Assembly (NCBI RefSeq): GCF_001856665.1 | Contig: NZ_CP017781.1 | Coordinates: 1,831,501-1,895,500 of the forward strand | DNA length: 64,000 bases | Reading direction: 5' to 3' | From: Rhodobacter xanthinilyticus | GTDB lineage: Bacteria; Pseudomonadota; Alphaproteobacteria; Rhodobacterales; Rhodobacteraceae | Part shown: piece by piece, positions 7,387 to 16,992 of the stretch | Position numbering within the stretch: position 1 is the first letter of the stretch | Layout: every line of letters begins with the position of its first letter | Program-made: the position numbers and the translations under genes | Notes under the pieces: generated by a model | Seen by the model: the letters and a program-made list of their open reading frames with translations, nothing else | Database searches by the model: none | What the model was told of the DNA's origin: nothing

Positions 7387-9696
7387 GTGGCGCATACCGA
7401 TCCGCCCATGCTGCCACTCAACCGCGTTGCCGCATCCTTGGCTCCGGGGGCGCTCTATCTGGCGCTCTTCGGGGTGATGGTCGGGGGCGCGGCCTTCCTG
7501 GTCGACAATCAGGTGATGACGATCGTGCTGCTCTCGGTGGCGGGCAGTTTCGTGGTGCTGGCGGGGCTCGTGCGCGCGGCGCGGGCGCGCGAGACGCTCG
7601 CGCGCGGGCGCCTGCATGAGCAGATCGCGGAATTCATCGCCCATGATGCGGCGCCCTCCTTCACCACCGATGTCGATGGCGAGATCGGCTTTCAGAACCG
7701 CGCCGCCTTCGACCGCTTCGGCGCGCGCGGCGGCCAGACGCTGACCCGCGCGCTCGGCGAGATGTTTGCCAACCCCGGCGCGGTGCTCACCCGGCTGCAA
7801 AGCAAGGCCGCGGCGCTTGGCGCGGCGCGCGAGGATCTGGTCACCCGGCGCGGCCATGTGCGGCTCTCGGTCCATCAGGTCGGGCGCGACGGCTTTCTGT
7901 GGCGGCTCGAGGACATGGCCGAACGCCCCACCGGCGGGCGCGGCGCCGAGACGATCAGCCTGCCGATGCTCACCGCCTCGAAATCCGGCACGATCCTGTT
8001 CATGAACGAGGCCGCGCGGCGGATCGTGGGGGAGCGGGTGCGCACCCTCGACCGGATCTTCACCGAACTGCCGCTGCGCTCGGGCGATGAACATGAAATC
8101 GCCACCCCCGAGGGCAGCCTGCGCTGCACCGTGGCGGAGATCGAGGGGCCGGGCGGGCGCGACGAGATCTACCTGCTGCCGCTCGCCACCGGCCGCCAAT
8201 CGGCGCGCGACCCGGCCTCCTTCGAGGCGCTGCCGGTCGCGCTGATGCGCCTGATGGCCGACGGGCGCGTCACCGCCGTCAACCGCGCCGCGCGCGCGCT
8301 GATGGGCGAGATCCCGCCCGAGGCGCGGCTTGGCGATCTGCTCGAAGGCCTTGGCCGCCCGGTCGAGGATTGGGTCGCCGATGCGCTCACCGGCCGCGCC
8401 GACCGCCGCCCCGAGGTGCTGCGCGCCCGCCGCGGCGACCGCGAGGTGTTCTTGCAGGTCACGCTGAGCCGGGTGGTCGAGGACGGGCTGCCGAGCCTCG
8501 TCGCGGTGCTCTCCGACGCGACCCAGCTCAAGACGCTCGAGGCACAATTCGTCCAGAGCCAGAAGATGCAGGCGATCGGCCAGCTCGCCGGCGGGGTTGC
8601 CCATGATTTCAACAACTTGCTGACCGCGATCTCGGGGCATTGCGATCTGTTGATGCTGCGCCATGACAAGGGCGACCCGGATTATGCCGATCTCGACCAG
8701 ATCAGCCAGAACGCCAACCGCGCCGCCTCGCTGGTCGGCCAGCTGCTCGCCTTCTCGCGCAAACAGACGTTGAAGCCGCGGATCATCGACCTGCGCGACA
8801 CGCTCTCCGACCTCACCCATCTGCTCAACCGGCTGGTCGGCGAAAAGGTGATCCTGACGCTCTCGCATGACCCCGAGCTGCGCCCGATCCGCGCCGACAA
8901 ACGCCAGCTCGAACAGGTGATCATGAACCTCGTGGTGAACGCCCGCGACGCCATGCCCGGCGGCGGCGAGATCCGCATCGACACCACCAATGTCAGCCTC
9001 ACCGAAGACCTCAAACGCGACCGCGCCGCGGTGCCGCGCGGCGATTATGTCGTGGTCAAGGTCACCGACGAAGGCACCGGCATCGCGCCCGACAAGCTCA
9101 CCAAGATCTTCGAGCCCTTCTACACGACCAAGCGCACCGGCGAGGGCACGGGGCTTGGCCTCTCCACCGCCTATGGCATCGTCAAACAGACCGGCGGCTA
9201 TATCTTCTGTGACTCGGTGATCGGCTCGGGCACCTGTTTTACCATCTATCTGCCCGCCCATGACCAGATCGCCGAACCCGAGGCCGAGGCCGAGCGCCCC
9301 GCGCCGACCGCCGATCTCGTCGCCGAGCCCGCCACCGCGACGATCCTGCTCGTCGAGGATGAGGCGCCGGTGCGCGCCTTCGCCTCGCGCGCGCTCAAGC
9401 TGCGCGGCTATACCGTCTTCGAGGCGGAAAATGCCGAAGAGGCGCTCGAGCTGCTGGCCGATCAGAACCTGAAGGTCGATGTCTTCGTCACCGATGTGAT
9501 CATGCCCGGCATGGATGGCCCGACCTGGGTCTCGATCGCGCTGAAGACGCGCCCCGATACCGCGGTCGTCTTCGTCTCGGGCTATGCCGAGGATGTGTTC
9601 CGCGACGGTCGCCCGCCGGTGCCGAACTCGATCTTCCTGCCCAAACCCTTCTCGCTGAGCGAACTCACCGCGACGGTGCAAAACCAGCTCGGCTGA
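7387..9696 (+). CDS. cckA: Cell-cycle hybrid histidine kinase CckA
   Basis: This 769-residue membrane hybrid kinase phosphorylates the ChpT-CtrA pathway. Two adjacent N-terminal membrane helices (ALYLALFGVMVGGAAFLV, IVLLSVAGSFVVLAGLV) are followed by PAS-like regions, a HisKA domain with GGVAHDFNNLLTAISGH (His406), an HATPase domain (VNARDAMPGGGE, DEGTGIAP, GEGTGLGLSTAYGIV) and a C-terminal receiver (ILLVEDEAPVRAF, phosphoacceptor Asp703 in FVTDVIMPGMDG, FLPKPFS). This order is diagnostic for CckA. GTG 7387 is chosen because GAGAGG lies 9 bases upstream and the promoter and CtrA box fall just before it; GTG 7339 would begin on the last base after the CtrA box, and ATG 7408 is a third option. 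Confidence 0.93.
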   Translation: MAHTDPPMLPLNRVAASLAPGALYLALFGVMVGGAAFLVDNQVMTIVLLSVAGSFVVLAGLVRAARARETLARGRLHEQIAEFIAHDAAPSFTTDVDGEIGFQNRAAFDRFGARGGQTLTRALGEMFANPGAVLTRLQSKAAALGAAREDLVTRRGHVRLSVHQVGRDGFLWRLEDMAERPTGGRGAETISLPMLTASKSGTILFMNEAARRIVGERVRTLDRIFTELPLRSGDEHEIATPEGSLRCTVAEIEGPGGRDEIYLLPLATGRQSARDPASFEALPVALMRLMADGRVTAVNRAARALMGEIPPEARLGDLLEGLGRPVEDWVADALTGRADRRPEVLRARRGDREVFLQVTLSRVVEDGLPSLVAVLSDATQLKTLEAQFVQSQKMQAIGQLAGGVAHDFNNLLTAISGHCDLLMLRHDKGDPDYADLDQISQNANRAASLVGQLLAFSRKQTLKPRIIDLRDTLSDLTHLLNRLVGEKVILTLSHDPELRPIRADKRQLEQVIMNLVVNARDAMPGGGEIRIDTTNVSLTEDLKRDRAAVPRGDYVVVKVTDEGTGIAPDKLTKIFEPFYTTKRTGEGTGLGLSTAYGIVKQTGGYIFCDSVIGSGTCFTIYLPAHDQIAEPEAEAERPAPTADLVAEPATATILLVEDEAPVRAFASRALKLRGYTVFEAENAEEALELLADQNLKVDVFVTDVIMPGMDGPTWVSIALKTRPDTAVVFVSGYAEDVFRDGRPPVPNSIFLPKPFSLSELTATVQNQLG

Positions 9697-9699
9697 GCC

Positions 9700-10293
9700 T
9701 CAGGCAAGGCTGCGATAGAGCGCGAGATCGTCGGACATATGGGCCTCGAGCGCGGCGGTCGTCGCCGGGGAGAGCTTCACATCCGCGGCCGGCGGCACGT
9801 TGACGCGGGGCAGGGTGATCGCGCAATCGAGCCGATCCTCGAGAAAATGCACGAACTGGTCGATCGCCTCATAGCGGAAGATCCGATCGACCGCAGGCCG
9901 CCCCTCGGCATCGGTGAGAATCGCGCGTTGGCTGCCGATATCGGCATGGGCCGGGCTCGCGGGCGCCATGTAATCTTGCGCGAATTGCTCGAAACTGCGC
10001 CCGGCCATCGCGTGGCTCGGGTCATCGAAGACATCGCGCTGACGGAAGCGATACCACGACCGCAACCAGCCGATCGGCTCGCGCATCAGCGCAACGGTGG
10101 TGAACCGCTCGCCGGTGCGCGCCGTAAGGTAAGGTGCGATATGGTGCTGAAAATCCTGCGCGCTCATATGTTTGAGCTCGACGGGGCGCTGCATCGTCAC
10201 CGAGGCAAGCGGCTCGAGCGCGGCCTCGACCGCGGTCGAACCCGCCTTCGGCGTTGCCAGAAACACCAGCCGCTGCTCCCAGAAAATCAGCAT
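9700..10293 (-). CDS. Small sulfotransferase-family protein
   Basis: This 197-residue protein starts MLIFWEQRLVFLATPKAGSTAVEAAL, a PAPS-binding 5'-phosphosulfate loop (TPKAGST), and has a second family stretch VALMREPIGWLRSWYRFRQRD resembling the 3'-phosphate-binding motif. Family members transfer sulfate from PAPS to a carbohydrate or other acceptor; the acceptor here is unknown. It is short for the superfamily and lacks neighbours that hint at a substrate. It converges on cckA with only 3 bases between the stops. A TAAA-N7-TTAA CtrA-like box lies 53 bp upstream of its start. Confidence 0.75.
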   Translation of the reverse strand: MLIFWEQRLVFLATPKAGSTAVEAALEPLASVTMQRPVELKHMSAQDFQHHIAPYLTARTGERFTTVALMREPIGWLRSWYRFRQRDVFDDPSHAMAGRSFEQFAQDYMAPASPAHADIGSQRAILTDAEGRPAVDRIFRYEAIDQFVHFLEDRLDCAITLPRVNVPPAADVKLSPATTAALEAHMSDDLALYRSLA

Positions 10294-10345
10294 TTTTCCT
10301 CGCCCTGCATTGTTTTCCTCTCCTTAGGCGCTCCGCCGGATCGCG

Positions 10346-10360
10346 TAAACACTTCTTTAA
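10346..10360. promoter_or_regulatory. CtrA-like box between the sulfotransferase and recA
   Basis: TAAA-CACTTCT-TTAA matches TTAA-N7-TTAA at seven of eight positions. It lies 53 bp before the sulfotransferase start and 150 bp before the recA start; either could be the target. Weak on its own, stronger beside the perfect box at cckA. Confidence 0.4.
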
Positions 10361-10401
10361 CCAAGCCCCTGCAGAGTGATTATGAAGATTTCATTTGAAT
10401 T

Positions 10402-10443
10402 GTTCTCTTTTTGTGCGCATAACGATGAGAACAAGGGGCGAAC
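10402..10443 (+). promoter_or_regulatory. LexA (SOS) operator region of recA
   Basis: GAAC-AAGGGGC-GAAC at 10429-10443 is a perfect direct repeat GAAC-N7-GAAC, the reverse complement of the alphaproteobacterial LexA box GTTC-N7-GTTC. A second, one-mismatch copy GTTC-TCTTTTT-GTGC lies at 10402-10416 in the opposite orientation. Both are 70-110 bp before the recA start, where SOS operators are expected. Confidence 0.85.
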
Positions 10444-10510
10444 AAACACCTGTCTCGCGATGAATTGCCAAAGCGCGGCGGGCTGTGGGATAAGGGATGG
10501 ACTCGGGAAC

Positions 10511-11569
10511 ATGGCAGGTCTTTTTGAAATGAACGACAAGAGCAAGGCGGACAAGCAAAAGGCGCTGGAATCGGCGCTGGCGCAGATCGAGCGGCAGTTC
10601 GGCAAGGGCTCGATCATGAAGCTCGGCGGCGACAACCCGGCGGCCGAGATCGAGGCGACCTCGACCGGCTCGCTCGGCCTTGACATCGCGCTCGGCATTG
10701 GCGGCCTGCCGAAGGGGCGGATCGTCGAAATCTACGGACCGGAAAGCTCGGGCAAGACCACGCTGACGCTGCATTGCATCGCCGAGGAGCAGAAAAAGGG
10801 CGGCGTTTGCGCCTTTGTCGACGCCGAACATGCGCTCGACCCGCTCTATGCCAAGAAACTCGGGGTGAACCTCGATGAACTGCTGATCTCGCAGCCCGAC
10901 ACCGGCGAGCAGGCGCTCGAGATCGTCGACACGCTGGTGCGCTCGGGCGCGGTGAGCCTCGTCGTGGTCGACTCGGTCGCGGCGCTGACGCCGAAGGCCG
11001 AGATCGAGGGCGACATGGGCGACGCCACCGTCGGCGCCCAGGCGCGCCTGATGTCGCAAGCGATGCGCAAGCTCACCGCCTCGATCGGCCGCTCGAACTG
11101 CATGGTGATCTTCATCAACCAGATCCGCATGAAGATCGGCGTGATGTTCGGCAACCCCGAGACCACCTCGGGCGGCAATGCGCTAAAATTCTACGCCTCG
11201 GTGCGCCTCGATATCCGCCGCATCGGCGCGATCAAGGACCGCGACGAGGTGGTCGGCAGCCAGACCCGCGTCAAGGTCGTCAAGAACAAGGTCGCACCGC
11301 CCTTCCGGCAGGTCGAATTCGACATCATGTATGGGGAGGGGATCTCGAAGGTCGGCGAGCTGATCGACCTTGGCGTGAAGGCGGGCGTCGTCGAGAAATC
11401 GGGCGCGTGGTATTCCTACGGCGATGAGCGTATCGGCCAGGGCCGCGAAAACGCCAAGCAATTCCTGCGCGACCACCCCGATATCGCCTATGAGATCGAG
11501 GACAAGATCCGCGCCAGCCACGGGCTCGATTTCGGCGCGGCCGAAGGCGAAGAGCTGACCGAGGACTGA
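10511..11569 (+). CDS. recA: Recombinase RecA
   Basis: This 352-residue ATP-dependent strand-exchange protein and LexA co-protease is of normal length. It shows the N-terminal helix [21 protein letters not shown], the Walker A loop [45 protein letters not shown] (loop L2 region) and an acidic C-terminus. ATG 10511 follows AAGGGA at 10492-10497 and matches the usual RecA start; the frame is open further upstream through the operator, so upstream Met codons are rejected. A terminator follows 8 bases after the stop. Confidence 0.97.
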   Translation: MAGLFEMNDKSKADKQKALESALAQIERQFGKGSIMKLGGDNPAAEIEATSTGSLGLDIALGIGGLPKGRIVEIYGPESSGKTTLTLHCIAEEQKKGGVCAFVDAEHALDPLYAKKLGVNLDELLISQPDTGEQALEIVDTLVRSGAVSLVVVDSVAALTPKAEIEGDMGDATVGAQARLMSQAMRKLTASIGRSNCMVIFINQIRMKIGVMFGNPETTSGGNALKFYASVRLDIRRIGAIKDRDEVVGSQTRVKVVKNKVAPPFRQVEFDIMYGEGISKVGELIDLGVKAGVVEKSGAWYSYGDERIGQGRENAKQFLRDHPDIAYEIEDKIRASHGLDFGAAEGEELTED

Positions 11570-11576
11570 GATCTTC

Positions 11577-11602
11577 AAAGGCCGGGCCCCGCCCGGCCTT
11601 TT
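11577..11602 (+). terminator. Intrinsic terminator of recA
   Basis: The 11-bp stem AAAGGCCGGGC / GCCCGGCCTTT has a 3-base loop (11588-11590) and ends in TTTT. Confidence 0.92.
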
Positions 11603-11685
11603 GACCCCGCGGCGCCTTTTGAATACTGGACGGGGCGGGGCGCGGGCGCTAAACGGGGAGGAAATCCGCGAAAAGGCCCGAAGAC

Positions 11686-14343
11686 ATGCCCAGCCTCAAC
11701 GACATCCGTTCGACCTTCCTCAACTTCTTCGAGCGCAACGGCCACCGTGTCGTCGAGAGCTCGCCCCTCGTGCCGCGCAACGACCCGACGCTGATGTTCA
11801 CCAACTCCGGCATGGTGCAGTTCAAGAACTGCTTCACCGGCGTCGAAAAACGCGATTACGTCCGCGCCACCACCGCGCAGAAATGCGTCCGCGCCGGCGG
11901 CAAGCACAACGACCTCGACAACGTGGGCTATACCGCGCGCCACCATACCTTCTTTGAAATGCTGGGGAATTTCTCCTTTGGCGATTATTTCAAGGAACAG
12001 GCGATCACCTATGCCTGGGAGCTGCTGACCAAGGATTTCGCGCTGCCGAAGGAGCGGCTTCTGGTCACCGTCTACCACACCGATGACGAGGCCGCCGCGA
12101 TCTGGAAGAAGGTGTCGGGCTTGACCGATGACCGGATCATCCGCATCGCCACCAAGGACAATTTCTGGCAGATGGGCCCGACCGGCCCCTGCGGCCCCTG
12201 CACCGAGATCTTCTACGACCACGGCGACCATATCTGGGGCGGCCCGCCCGGCTCGAAAGACGAGGACGGCGACCGGTTCATCGAGATCTGGAACAACGTT
12301 TTCATGCAAAACGAGCAGTTCGAGGACGGCTCGATGGTCGAGCTCGACATGCAGTCGATCGACACCGGCATGGGCCTCGAGCGGATCGGCGCGCTCTTGC
12401 AGGGCAAGCATGACAACTACGACACCGACCTGATGCGCAGCCTGATCGAGGCCTCGGCCCATGCCACCTCGGCCGACCCCGATGGCCCGGGCAAGGTCCA
12501 CCACCGGGTGATCGCGGACCATTTGCGCTCGACCTCCTTCCTGATCGCCGATGGCGTGATGCCCTCGAACGACGGGCGCGGCTATGTGCTGCGCCGCATC
12601 CTGCGCCGCGCCGCGCGCCATGCGCATATGCTCGGCGCCAAGGATCCGGTGCTGCATTCGCTGGTGCCCGCACTCGTGCGCCAGATGGGCGCGGCTTACC
12701 CCGAGCTGACTCGCGCGCAGGCGCTGATCGAGGAGACGCTGAAGCTCGAGGAGACCCGCTTCAAGGTCACGCTCGACCGCGGCCTGAAACTGCTCGATGA
12801 CGAGCTCGCGGCGCTGCCCGCGGGGGCCGATCTGCCGGGGGCTGCGGCCTTCAAGCTCTACGATACCTATGGGTTCCCGCTCGATCTGACGCAAGATGCG
12901 CTGCGCGAGAAGGGCCGGGCGGTCGATACCGAGGGCTTCGACGCGGCGATGGCCGAGCAGAAGGCGAAGGCGCGCGCGAGCTGGGCGGGCTCGGGCGAGG
13001 CCAGCGACGGCAAGCTCTGGTTCGAGATCGCCGAGGACAAGGGCGTGACCGAATTCCTCGGCTATGACACCGAAGCCGCCGAGGGCCAGATCCTCGCGCT
13101 CGTGCAAGACGGCGCGCAGGTCGGCGAGGCCACCGGCGCGGTCACCGTCGTCGTCAACCAGACGCCCTTCTACGCGGAATCGGGCGGTCAGGTCGGCGAT
13201 GCGGGGATCATCCGCACCGAAACCGCCGAGATCCGCGTGAGCGACACGAAAAAGGTCGCGGGCGTGTTCCTGCATATCGGCGAGGTCGTCGCGGGCAAGG
13301 TCGTGAAGGGCCAGCCCGCCAAGCTCGAGGTCGATCACGGCCGCCGCGCCGCGATCCGCGCCAACCACTCGGCCACGCACCTCTTGAACGAGGCGCTGCG
13401 CCGCGCGCTCGGGGCCCATGTCGCGCAGAAGGGCTCGCTCAACGCCGAGGACCGGCTGCGCTTCGACTTCTCGCATACCAAGGCGCTCAGCGCTGAGGAG
13501 CTCACCACCGTCGAGCGCGAAGTCAATGATTTCATTCGGCAAAACACCGTTGTCGAGACCCGGATCATGACCCCCGATGACGCCCGTGCGCTCGGCGCGC
13601 AGGCGCTGTTTGGCGAGAAATACGGCGATGAGGTGCGCGTCGTGTCGATGGGCGAGCTTCTCGGCTCGGGCAAGGGCACGGGTGGCAAGACCTATTCGAT
13701 CGAGCTGTGCGGCGGCACCCATGTCGCGCGTCTGGGCGAGATCGGCGCCTTCGTTCTGCTCGGCGACAGCGCGTCCTCGGCCGGCGTGCGCCGGATCGAG
13801 GCGCTGACCGGGCAGGCGGCGCTCGATCATCTCAAGGCCCAAGGAGCCCTGGCTGCGGAAGCGGCGGCGGTGCTGAAAACCTCGACCGCCGATCTCGTCG
13901 AGCGGGTTCAGGCGCTCGCCGAAGAGCGCCGGGCGCTCGCCAATGAAGTGGCGCAGCTGCGCCGCGAGCTGGCCATCGGCGGCGGCGGCGCGGGCGGGCC
14001 GGAAGCCATTGATATCAACGGCTTGAAGTTCATGGCTCAAGTCGTCTCCGGGGTGTCGGGCAAGGATCTGCCGGCGCTGGTCGACAGCCTCAAGGACAAG
14101 ATCGGCTCGGGCGCGGTGCTCGTGGTGGCCGATACCGGCGGCAAGGCCGCGGTCGCGGCGGGCGTCACCGCCGACAAGACCGGCGTGATCTCGGCCGTGG
14201 ATATGGTCAAGGCCGCGGCGGCGGCGCTTGGCGGCAAGGGCGGCGGTGGCCGGCCCGATATGGCGCAAGCCGGCGGCGCCGACCCGTCGAAGGCCGATGA
14301 GGCGGTGGCCGCCGTCAAGGCCGTGATTGCAGGAGAAGTCTGA
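11686..14343 (+). CDS. alaS: Alanyl-tRNA synthetase
   Basis: This 885-residue class II enzyme charges tRNA-Ala and edits mischarged Ser/Gly. It starts [20 protein letters not shown] and carries the aminoacylation core ([36 protein letters not shown]), the editing-domain zinc sites [13 protein letters not shown] and [13 protein letters not shown], and a Gly/Ala-rich C-terminal oligomerisation domain. Length matches E. coli AlaS (876). Its stop overlaps the next start by one base (TGATG), so the DUF1330 gene is probably coupled to it. Confidence 0.97.
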   Translation: MPSLNDIRSTFLNFFERNGHRVVESSPLVPRNDPTLMFTNSGMVQFKNCFTGVEKRDYVRATTAQKCVRAGGKHNDLDNVGYTARHHTFFEMLGNFSFGDYFKEQAITYAWELLTKDFALPKERLLVTVYHTDDEAAAIWKKVSGLTDDRIIRIATKDNFWQMGPTGPCGPCTEIFYDHGDHIWGGPPGSKDEDGDRFIEIWNNVFMQNEQFEDGSMVELDMQSIDTGMGLERIGALLQGKHDNYDTDLMRSLIEASAHATSADPDGPGKVHHRVIADHLRSTSFLIADGVMPSNDGRGYVLRRILRRAARHAHMLGAKDPVLHSLVPALVRQMGAAYPELTRAQALIEETLKLEETRFKVTLDRGLKLLDDELAALPAGADLPGAAAFKLYDTYGFPLDLTQDALREKGRAVDTEGFDAAMAEQKAKARASWAGSGEASDGKLWFEIAEDKGVTEFLGYDTEAAEGQILALVQDGAQVGEATGAVTVVVNQTPFYAESGGQVGDAGIIRTETAEIRVSDTKKVAGVFLHIGEVVAGKVVKGQPAKLEVDHGRRAAIRANHSATHLLNEALRRALGAHVAQKGSLNAEDRLRFDFSHTKALSAEELTTVEREVNDFIRQNTVVETRIMTPDDARALGAQALFGEKYGDEVRVVSMGELLGSGKGTGGKTYSIELCGGTHVARLGEIGAFVLLGDSASSAGVRRIEALTGQAALDHLKAQGALAAEAAAVLKTSTADLVERVQALAEERRALANEVAQLRRELAIGGGGAGGPEAIDINGLKFMAQVVSGVSGKDLPALVDSLKDKIGSGAVLVVADTGGKAAVAAGVTADKTGVISAVDMVKAAAAALGGKGGGGRPDMAQAGGADPSKADEAVAAVKAVIAGEV

Positions 14344-14633
14344 TGCCCGGCGCTTACTGGATCGCCCATGTGACCGTTCTCGACGCCGAGGCCTATGGCA
14401 AATATGCTGAGGCCGCGGGCCCCGCGATCGCCGCGGCGGGGGGGAAATTCCTCGCCCGCGGGTCGCGCTACGTCCAGCTCGAGGGCAATGAGCGCAAGCG
14501 CAATGTGCTCGCCTGGTTCCCGAGCCTCGAGGCCGCCGAGGCCTGCTACCGCGGGCCCGCCTATCAGGCCGCGCTCGCCCATGCGATCGGCGCCTCCGAG
14601 CGCGACCTCGTGATCGTCGAGGCGATGGAATAA
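14343..14633 (+). CDS. DUF1330 family protein
   Basis: This 96-residue ferredoxin-fold-like (dimeric alpha/beta barrel) protein has the DUF1330 pattern: [21 protein letters not shown] at the start, GGKFLARGSRYVQLEG in the middle, and an FPSLEAAEACYRGPAYQAAL segment. The biochemical role of the family is not established. It overlaps the alaS stop by one base, so it is likely expressed at the end of the alaS message. Confidence 0.85.
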   Translation: MPGAYWIAHVTVLDAEAYGKYAEAAGPAIAAAGGKFLARGSRYVQLEGNERKRNVLAWFPSLEAAEACYRGPAYQAALAHAIGASERDLVIVEAME

Positions 14634-14690
14634 CGGCGGGGGCGCCCGCGCCCCCTCCCCACCGGGCCGCCGGGCCCCCGAGGAGCCGCC

Positions 14691-15470
14691 ATGTGCCGTT
14701 GGGCCGCCTATATCGGGCAACCGATCTTCCTTGAGGATATCATCAGCAGGCCCGGGCACTCGCTGATCCACCAGAGCCATTGCGCGACGCAGTGCCATAC
14801 CCAGATCAACGCCGATGGCTTTGGCGTGGCCTGGTATGGCGAGCGCCCCGAGCCCGGGCTTTACCGCGATGTGATGCCGGCCTGGTCGGACCCGAACCTG
14901 CGCTCGCTCACCGCGACGGTGAAATCGGGGCTGTTTCTGGCCCATGTGCGCGCCTCGACCGGCACCGCGACGAGCCGCAACAACTGTCACCCCTTCGTCG
15001 TCGGCCATTGGAGCTTCATGCACAACGGCCAGATCGGCGGCTATGAGCACTTCCGCCGCGCGGGCGAGATGTTGATCCCCGACGCGCTCTACCCGCAGCG
15101 CAAGGGCGCGACCGACAGCGAGGCGCTGTTCTTGCTGGCGCTGGCCGAGGGGCTCGAGGCCGATCCGAAATGCGCACTCGAACGCGCGACGGCGCGGCTG
15201 ACCGAGCTTGCCCGACAGCGCGGCGCCGCGCCCCATATGCGGCTGACGGCGGCGTTTTCCGATGGCGCGCGGCTTTACGCGGTGCGCCACGCCTCCGACG
15301 CGGCGCCGCCGACGCTCTATCACAAATGGTCCGATACAAGGCGGGGGCGGGCGGTGGTCTCCGAGCCGCTCGAGGAGGATCAGCGCGATTGGGAGGAGGT
15401 TCCGCCCGGCTCGTTTTGCATTTTCGACGGAAAATCGGTCGAGATCAGCCCGTTCTGTCCGCCGATTTGA
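14691..15470 (+). CDS. Class II glutamine amidotransferase (YafJ/EgtC-like)
   Basis: This 259-residue Ntn-hydrolase begins MCRWAAYIG, so Cys2 becomes the N-terminal nucleophile after Met removal. Other family marks are INADGFGVAWYG, FLAHVRASTGTATSRNNCHPF and WSFMHNGQIGGY, the glutaminase-site loops. It stands alone without a synthase domain, as in YafJ and EgtC. No ergothioneine genes are nearby, so the acceptor is unknown. AGGAG is placed 6 bases before ATG 14691. Confidence 0.85.
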   Translation: MCRWAAYIGQPIFLEDIISRPGHSLIHQSHCATQCHTQINADGFGVAWYGERPEPGLYRDVMPAWSDPNLRSLTATVKSGLFLAHVRASTGTATSRNNCHPFVVGHWSFMHNGQIGGYEHFRRAGEMLIPDALYPQRKGATDSEALFLLALAEGLEADPKCALERATARLTELARQRGAAPHMRLTAAFSDGARLYAVRHASDAAPPTLYHKWSDTRRGRAVVSEPLEEDQRDWEEVPPGSFCIFDGKSVEISPFCPPI

Positions 15471-15549
15471 GCCCCCGCGCCGGCGCCGCGCCATTCCCAT
15501 GCCGCGCCGAACCTGCTAAGCCCGCGACGTTCCAAGACCGAGAAGACCG

Positions 15550-16935
15550 ATGACCGAGATCCGCCTGCACAACACGCTCAGCCGCCGCAAGGAGGTTTTC
15601 GAGCCGATCGACGCCACCAATGTCCGGCTCTATCTCTGCGGGCCGACGGTCTATGACCGCGCGCATCTGGGCAATGCGCGCCCGGTCGTGGTGATCGACG
15701 TGCTCTACCGGCTGCTGCGGCTCAAATATGGCGTGGGCGCGGTGACATATGTGCGCAATTTCACCGATGTCGATGACAAGATCAACGCGACCGCATTGGC
15801 GCGCAAGGAGGCAGGCGCCCCCGGCACGCTCGAGGAGCTGATCCGCGCGCGCACCGAGGAGACGATCGGCTGGTATCATGCCGATATGGATGCGCTCGGC
15901 GCGCTGCGCCCCGATCTCGAGCCGCGCGCGACCGATTTCATCGGCGCGATGATCGCGATGATCGAGGAGCTGATCGCGAAGGGCCATGCCTATGCCAAGG
16001 ACGGCCATGTGCTCTTCCGGGTGCGCAGCTATACCAGATATGGGGCGCTGTCGGGGCGGTCGGTCGATGACATGATCGCGGGGGCGCGGGTCGAGGTAGC
16101 GCCCTTCAAGGAAGACCCGATGGATTTCGTGCTCTGGAAGCCGTCGGACGCCGATCTGCCGGGCTGGGAGAGCCCTTGGGGCCGCGGTCGGCCGGGCTGG
16201 CATATCGAATGTTCGGCGATGTCCTATGAACTCCTCGGCGCGTCCTTTGATATCCATGCGGGCGGGATCGACCTGCAATTCCCCCACCATGAGAACGAGA
16301 TCGCGCAGAGCTGCTGCGCGCATCCCGAGGGGGGCTTTGCGCGCTATTGGCTGCACAATGAGATGTTGCAGGTCGAGGGCAAGAAAATGTCGAAAAGTCT
16401 CGGCAATTTCTTCACCGTGCGCGATTTGCTGGGGCAGGGGATCCCGGGCGAGGTGATCCGCTTCGTGTTCTTGCAGACCCATTACGGCAAGCCGATGGAC
16501 TGGACGGCGGAGAAGGCCGCGCAGGCGGAGGCCACCTTGCGCAAATGGCGCGCGGCTGTGGCGGGGGTTGCGGCGAGCGCGCCGGCGCAAGCGGTGATCG
16601 AGGCGCTCTCGGATGATCTCAACACCGCCGGGGCGATCGCGGCGCTGCATGCGATCAAGGACCCGGCCGAGCTGAAGGCTTCGGCGGCGCTTCTGGGGCT
16701 TTTGGAGGACGGCATGGGCGCATGGGCGGCGGCGCCGGGGGCGGATCTGTCGGCGCATGCGGCGGCTTTGGCCGATCTGCGCGCGCGCGCGATGGCGAGC
16801 AAGGATTTCGCGCCGGTCGATGCGATGAAGGCGGCGCTGATCGCGGCGGGGGTCGAGGTGCGCATGTCGAAGGCGGGGGTCGAGCTTCTGGCGGGGCCGG
16901 GGTTCGATGCGGCCAAGCTGCCCGCGCTTGGCTGA
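15550..16935 (+). CDS. cysS: Cysteinyl-tRNA synthetase
   Basis: This 461-residue class I synthetase shows the zinc ligand Cys30 in [10 protein letters not shown], the HIGH-type motif HLGN (39-42), [14 protein letters not shown] and [16 protein letters not shown] for the other zinc ligands, and KMSKS at 279-283. Length equals E. coli CysS (461). It sits in the plus-strand run between the amidotransferase and cimA, an unremarkable housekeeping context. Confidence 0.97.
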   Translation: MTEIRLHNTLSRRKEVFEPIDATNVRLYLCGPTVYDRAHLGNARPVVVIDVLYRLLRLKYGVGAVTYVRNFTDVDDKINATALARKEAGAPGTLEELIRARTEETIGWYHADMDALGALRPDLEPRATDFIGAMIAMIEELIAKGHAYAKDGHVLFRVRSYTRYGALSGRSVDDMIAGARVEVAPFKEDPMDFVLWKPSDADLPGWESPWGRGRPGWHIECSAMSYELLGASFDIHAGGIDLQFPHHENEIAQSCCAHPEGGFARYWLHNEMLQVEGKKMSKSLGNFFTVRDLLGQGIPGEVIRFVFLQTHYGKPMDWTAEKAAQAEATLRKWRAAVAGVAASAPAQAVIEALSDDLNTAGAIAALHAIKDPAELKASAALLGLLEDGMGAWAAAPGADLSAHAAALADLRARAMASKDFAPVDAMKAALIAAGVEVRMSKAGVELLAGPGFDAAKLPALG

Positions 16936-16945
16936 GGGCGGATTT

Positions 16946-16970
16946 GCGTATTTGAGCCAAGAAGAAACGG
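16946..16970. repeat. Dispersed repeat fragment GCGTATTT-N2-GCCAAGAAGAAACG
   Basis: This element between cysS and cimA recurs as its reverse complement at 53033-53056 in front of rpsB, with only two bases changed in the middle. There it forms the inner right arm of the degenerate fourth copy of the large inverted-repeat family, so this is likely a remnant of the same family. Confidence 0.6.
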
Positions 16971-16992
16971 AACAGGTCGGGAGGAGCCAGCC

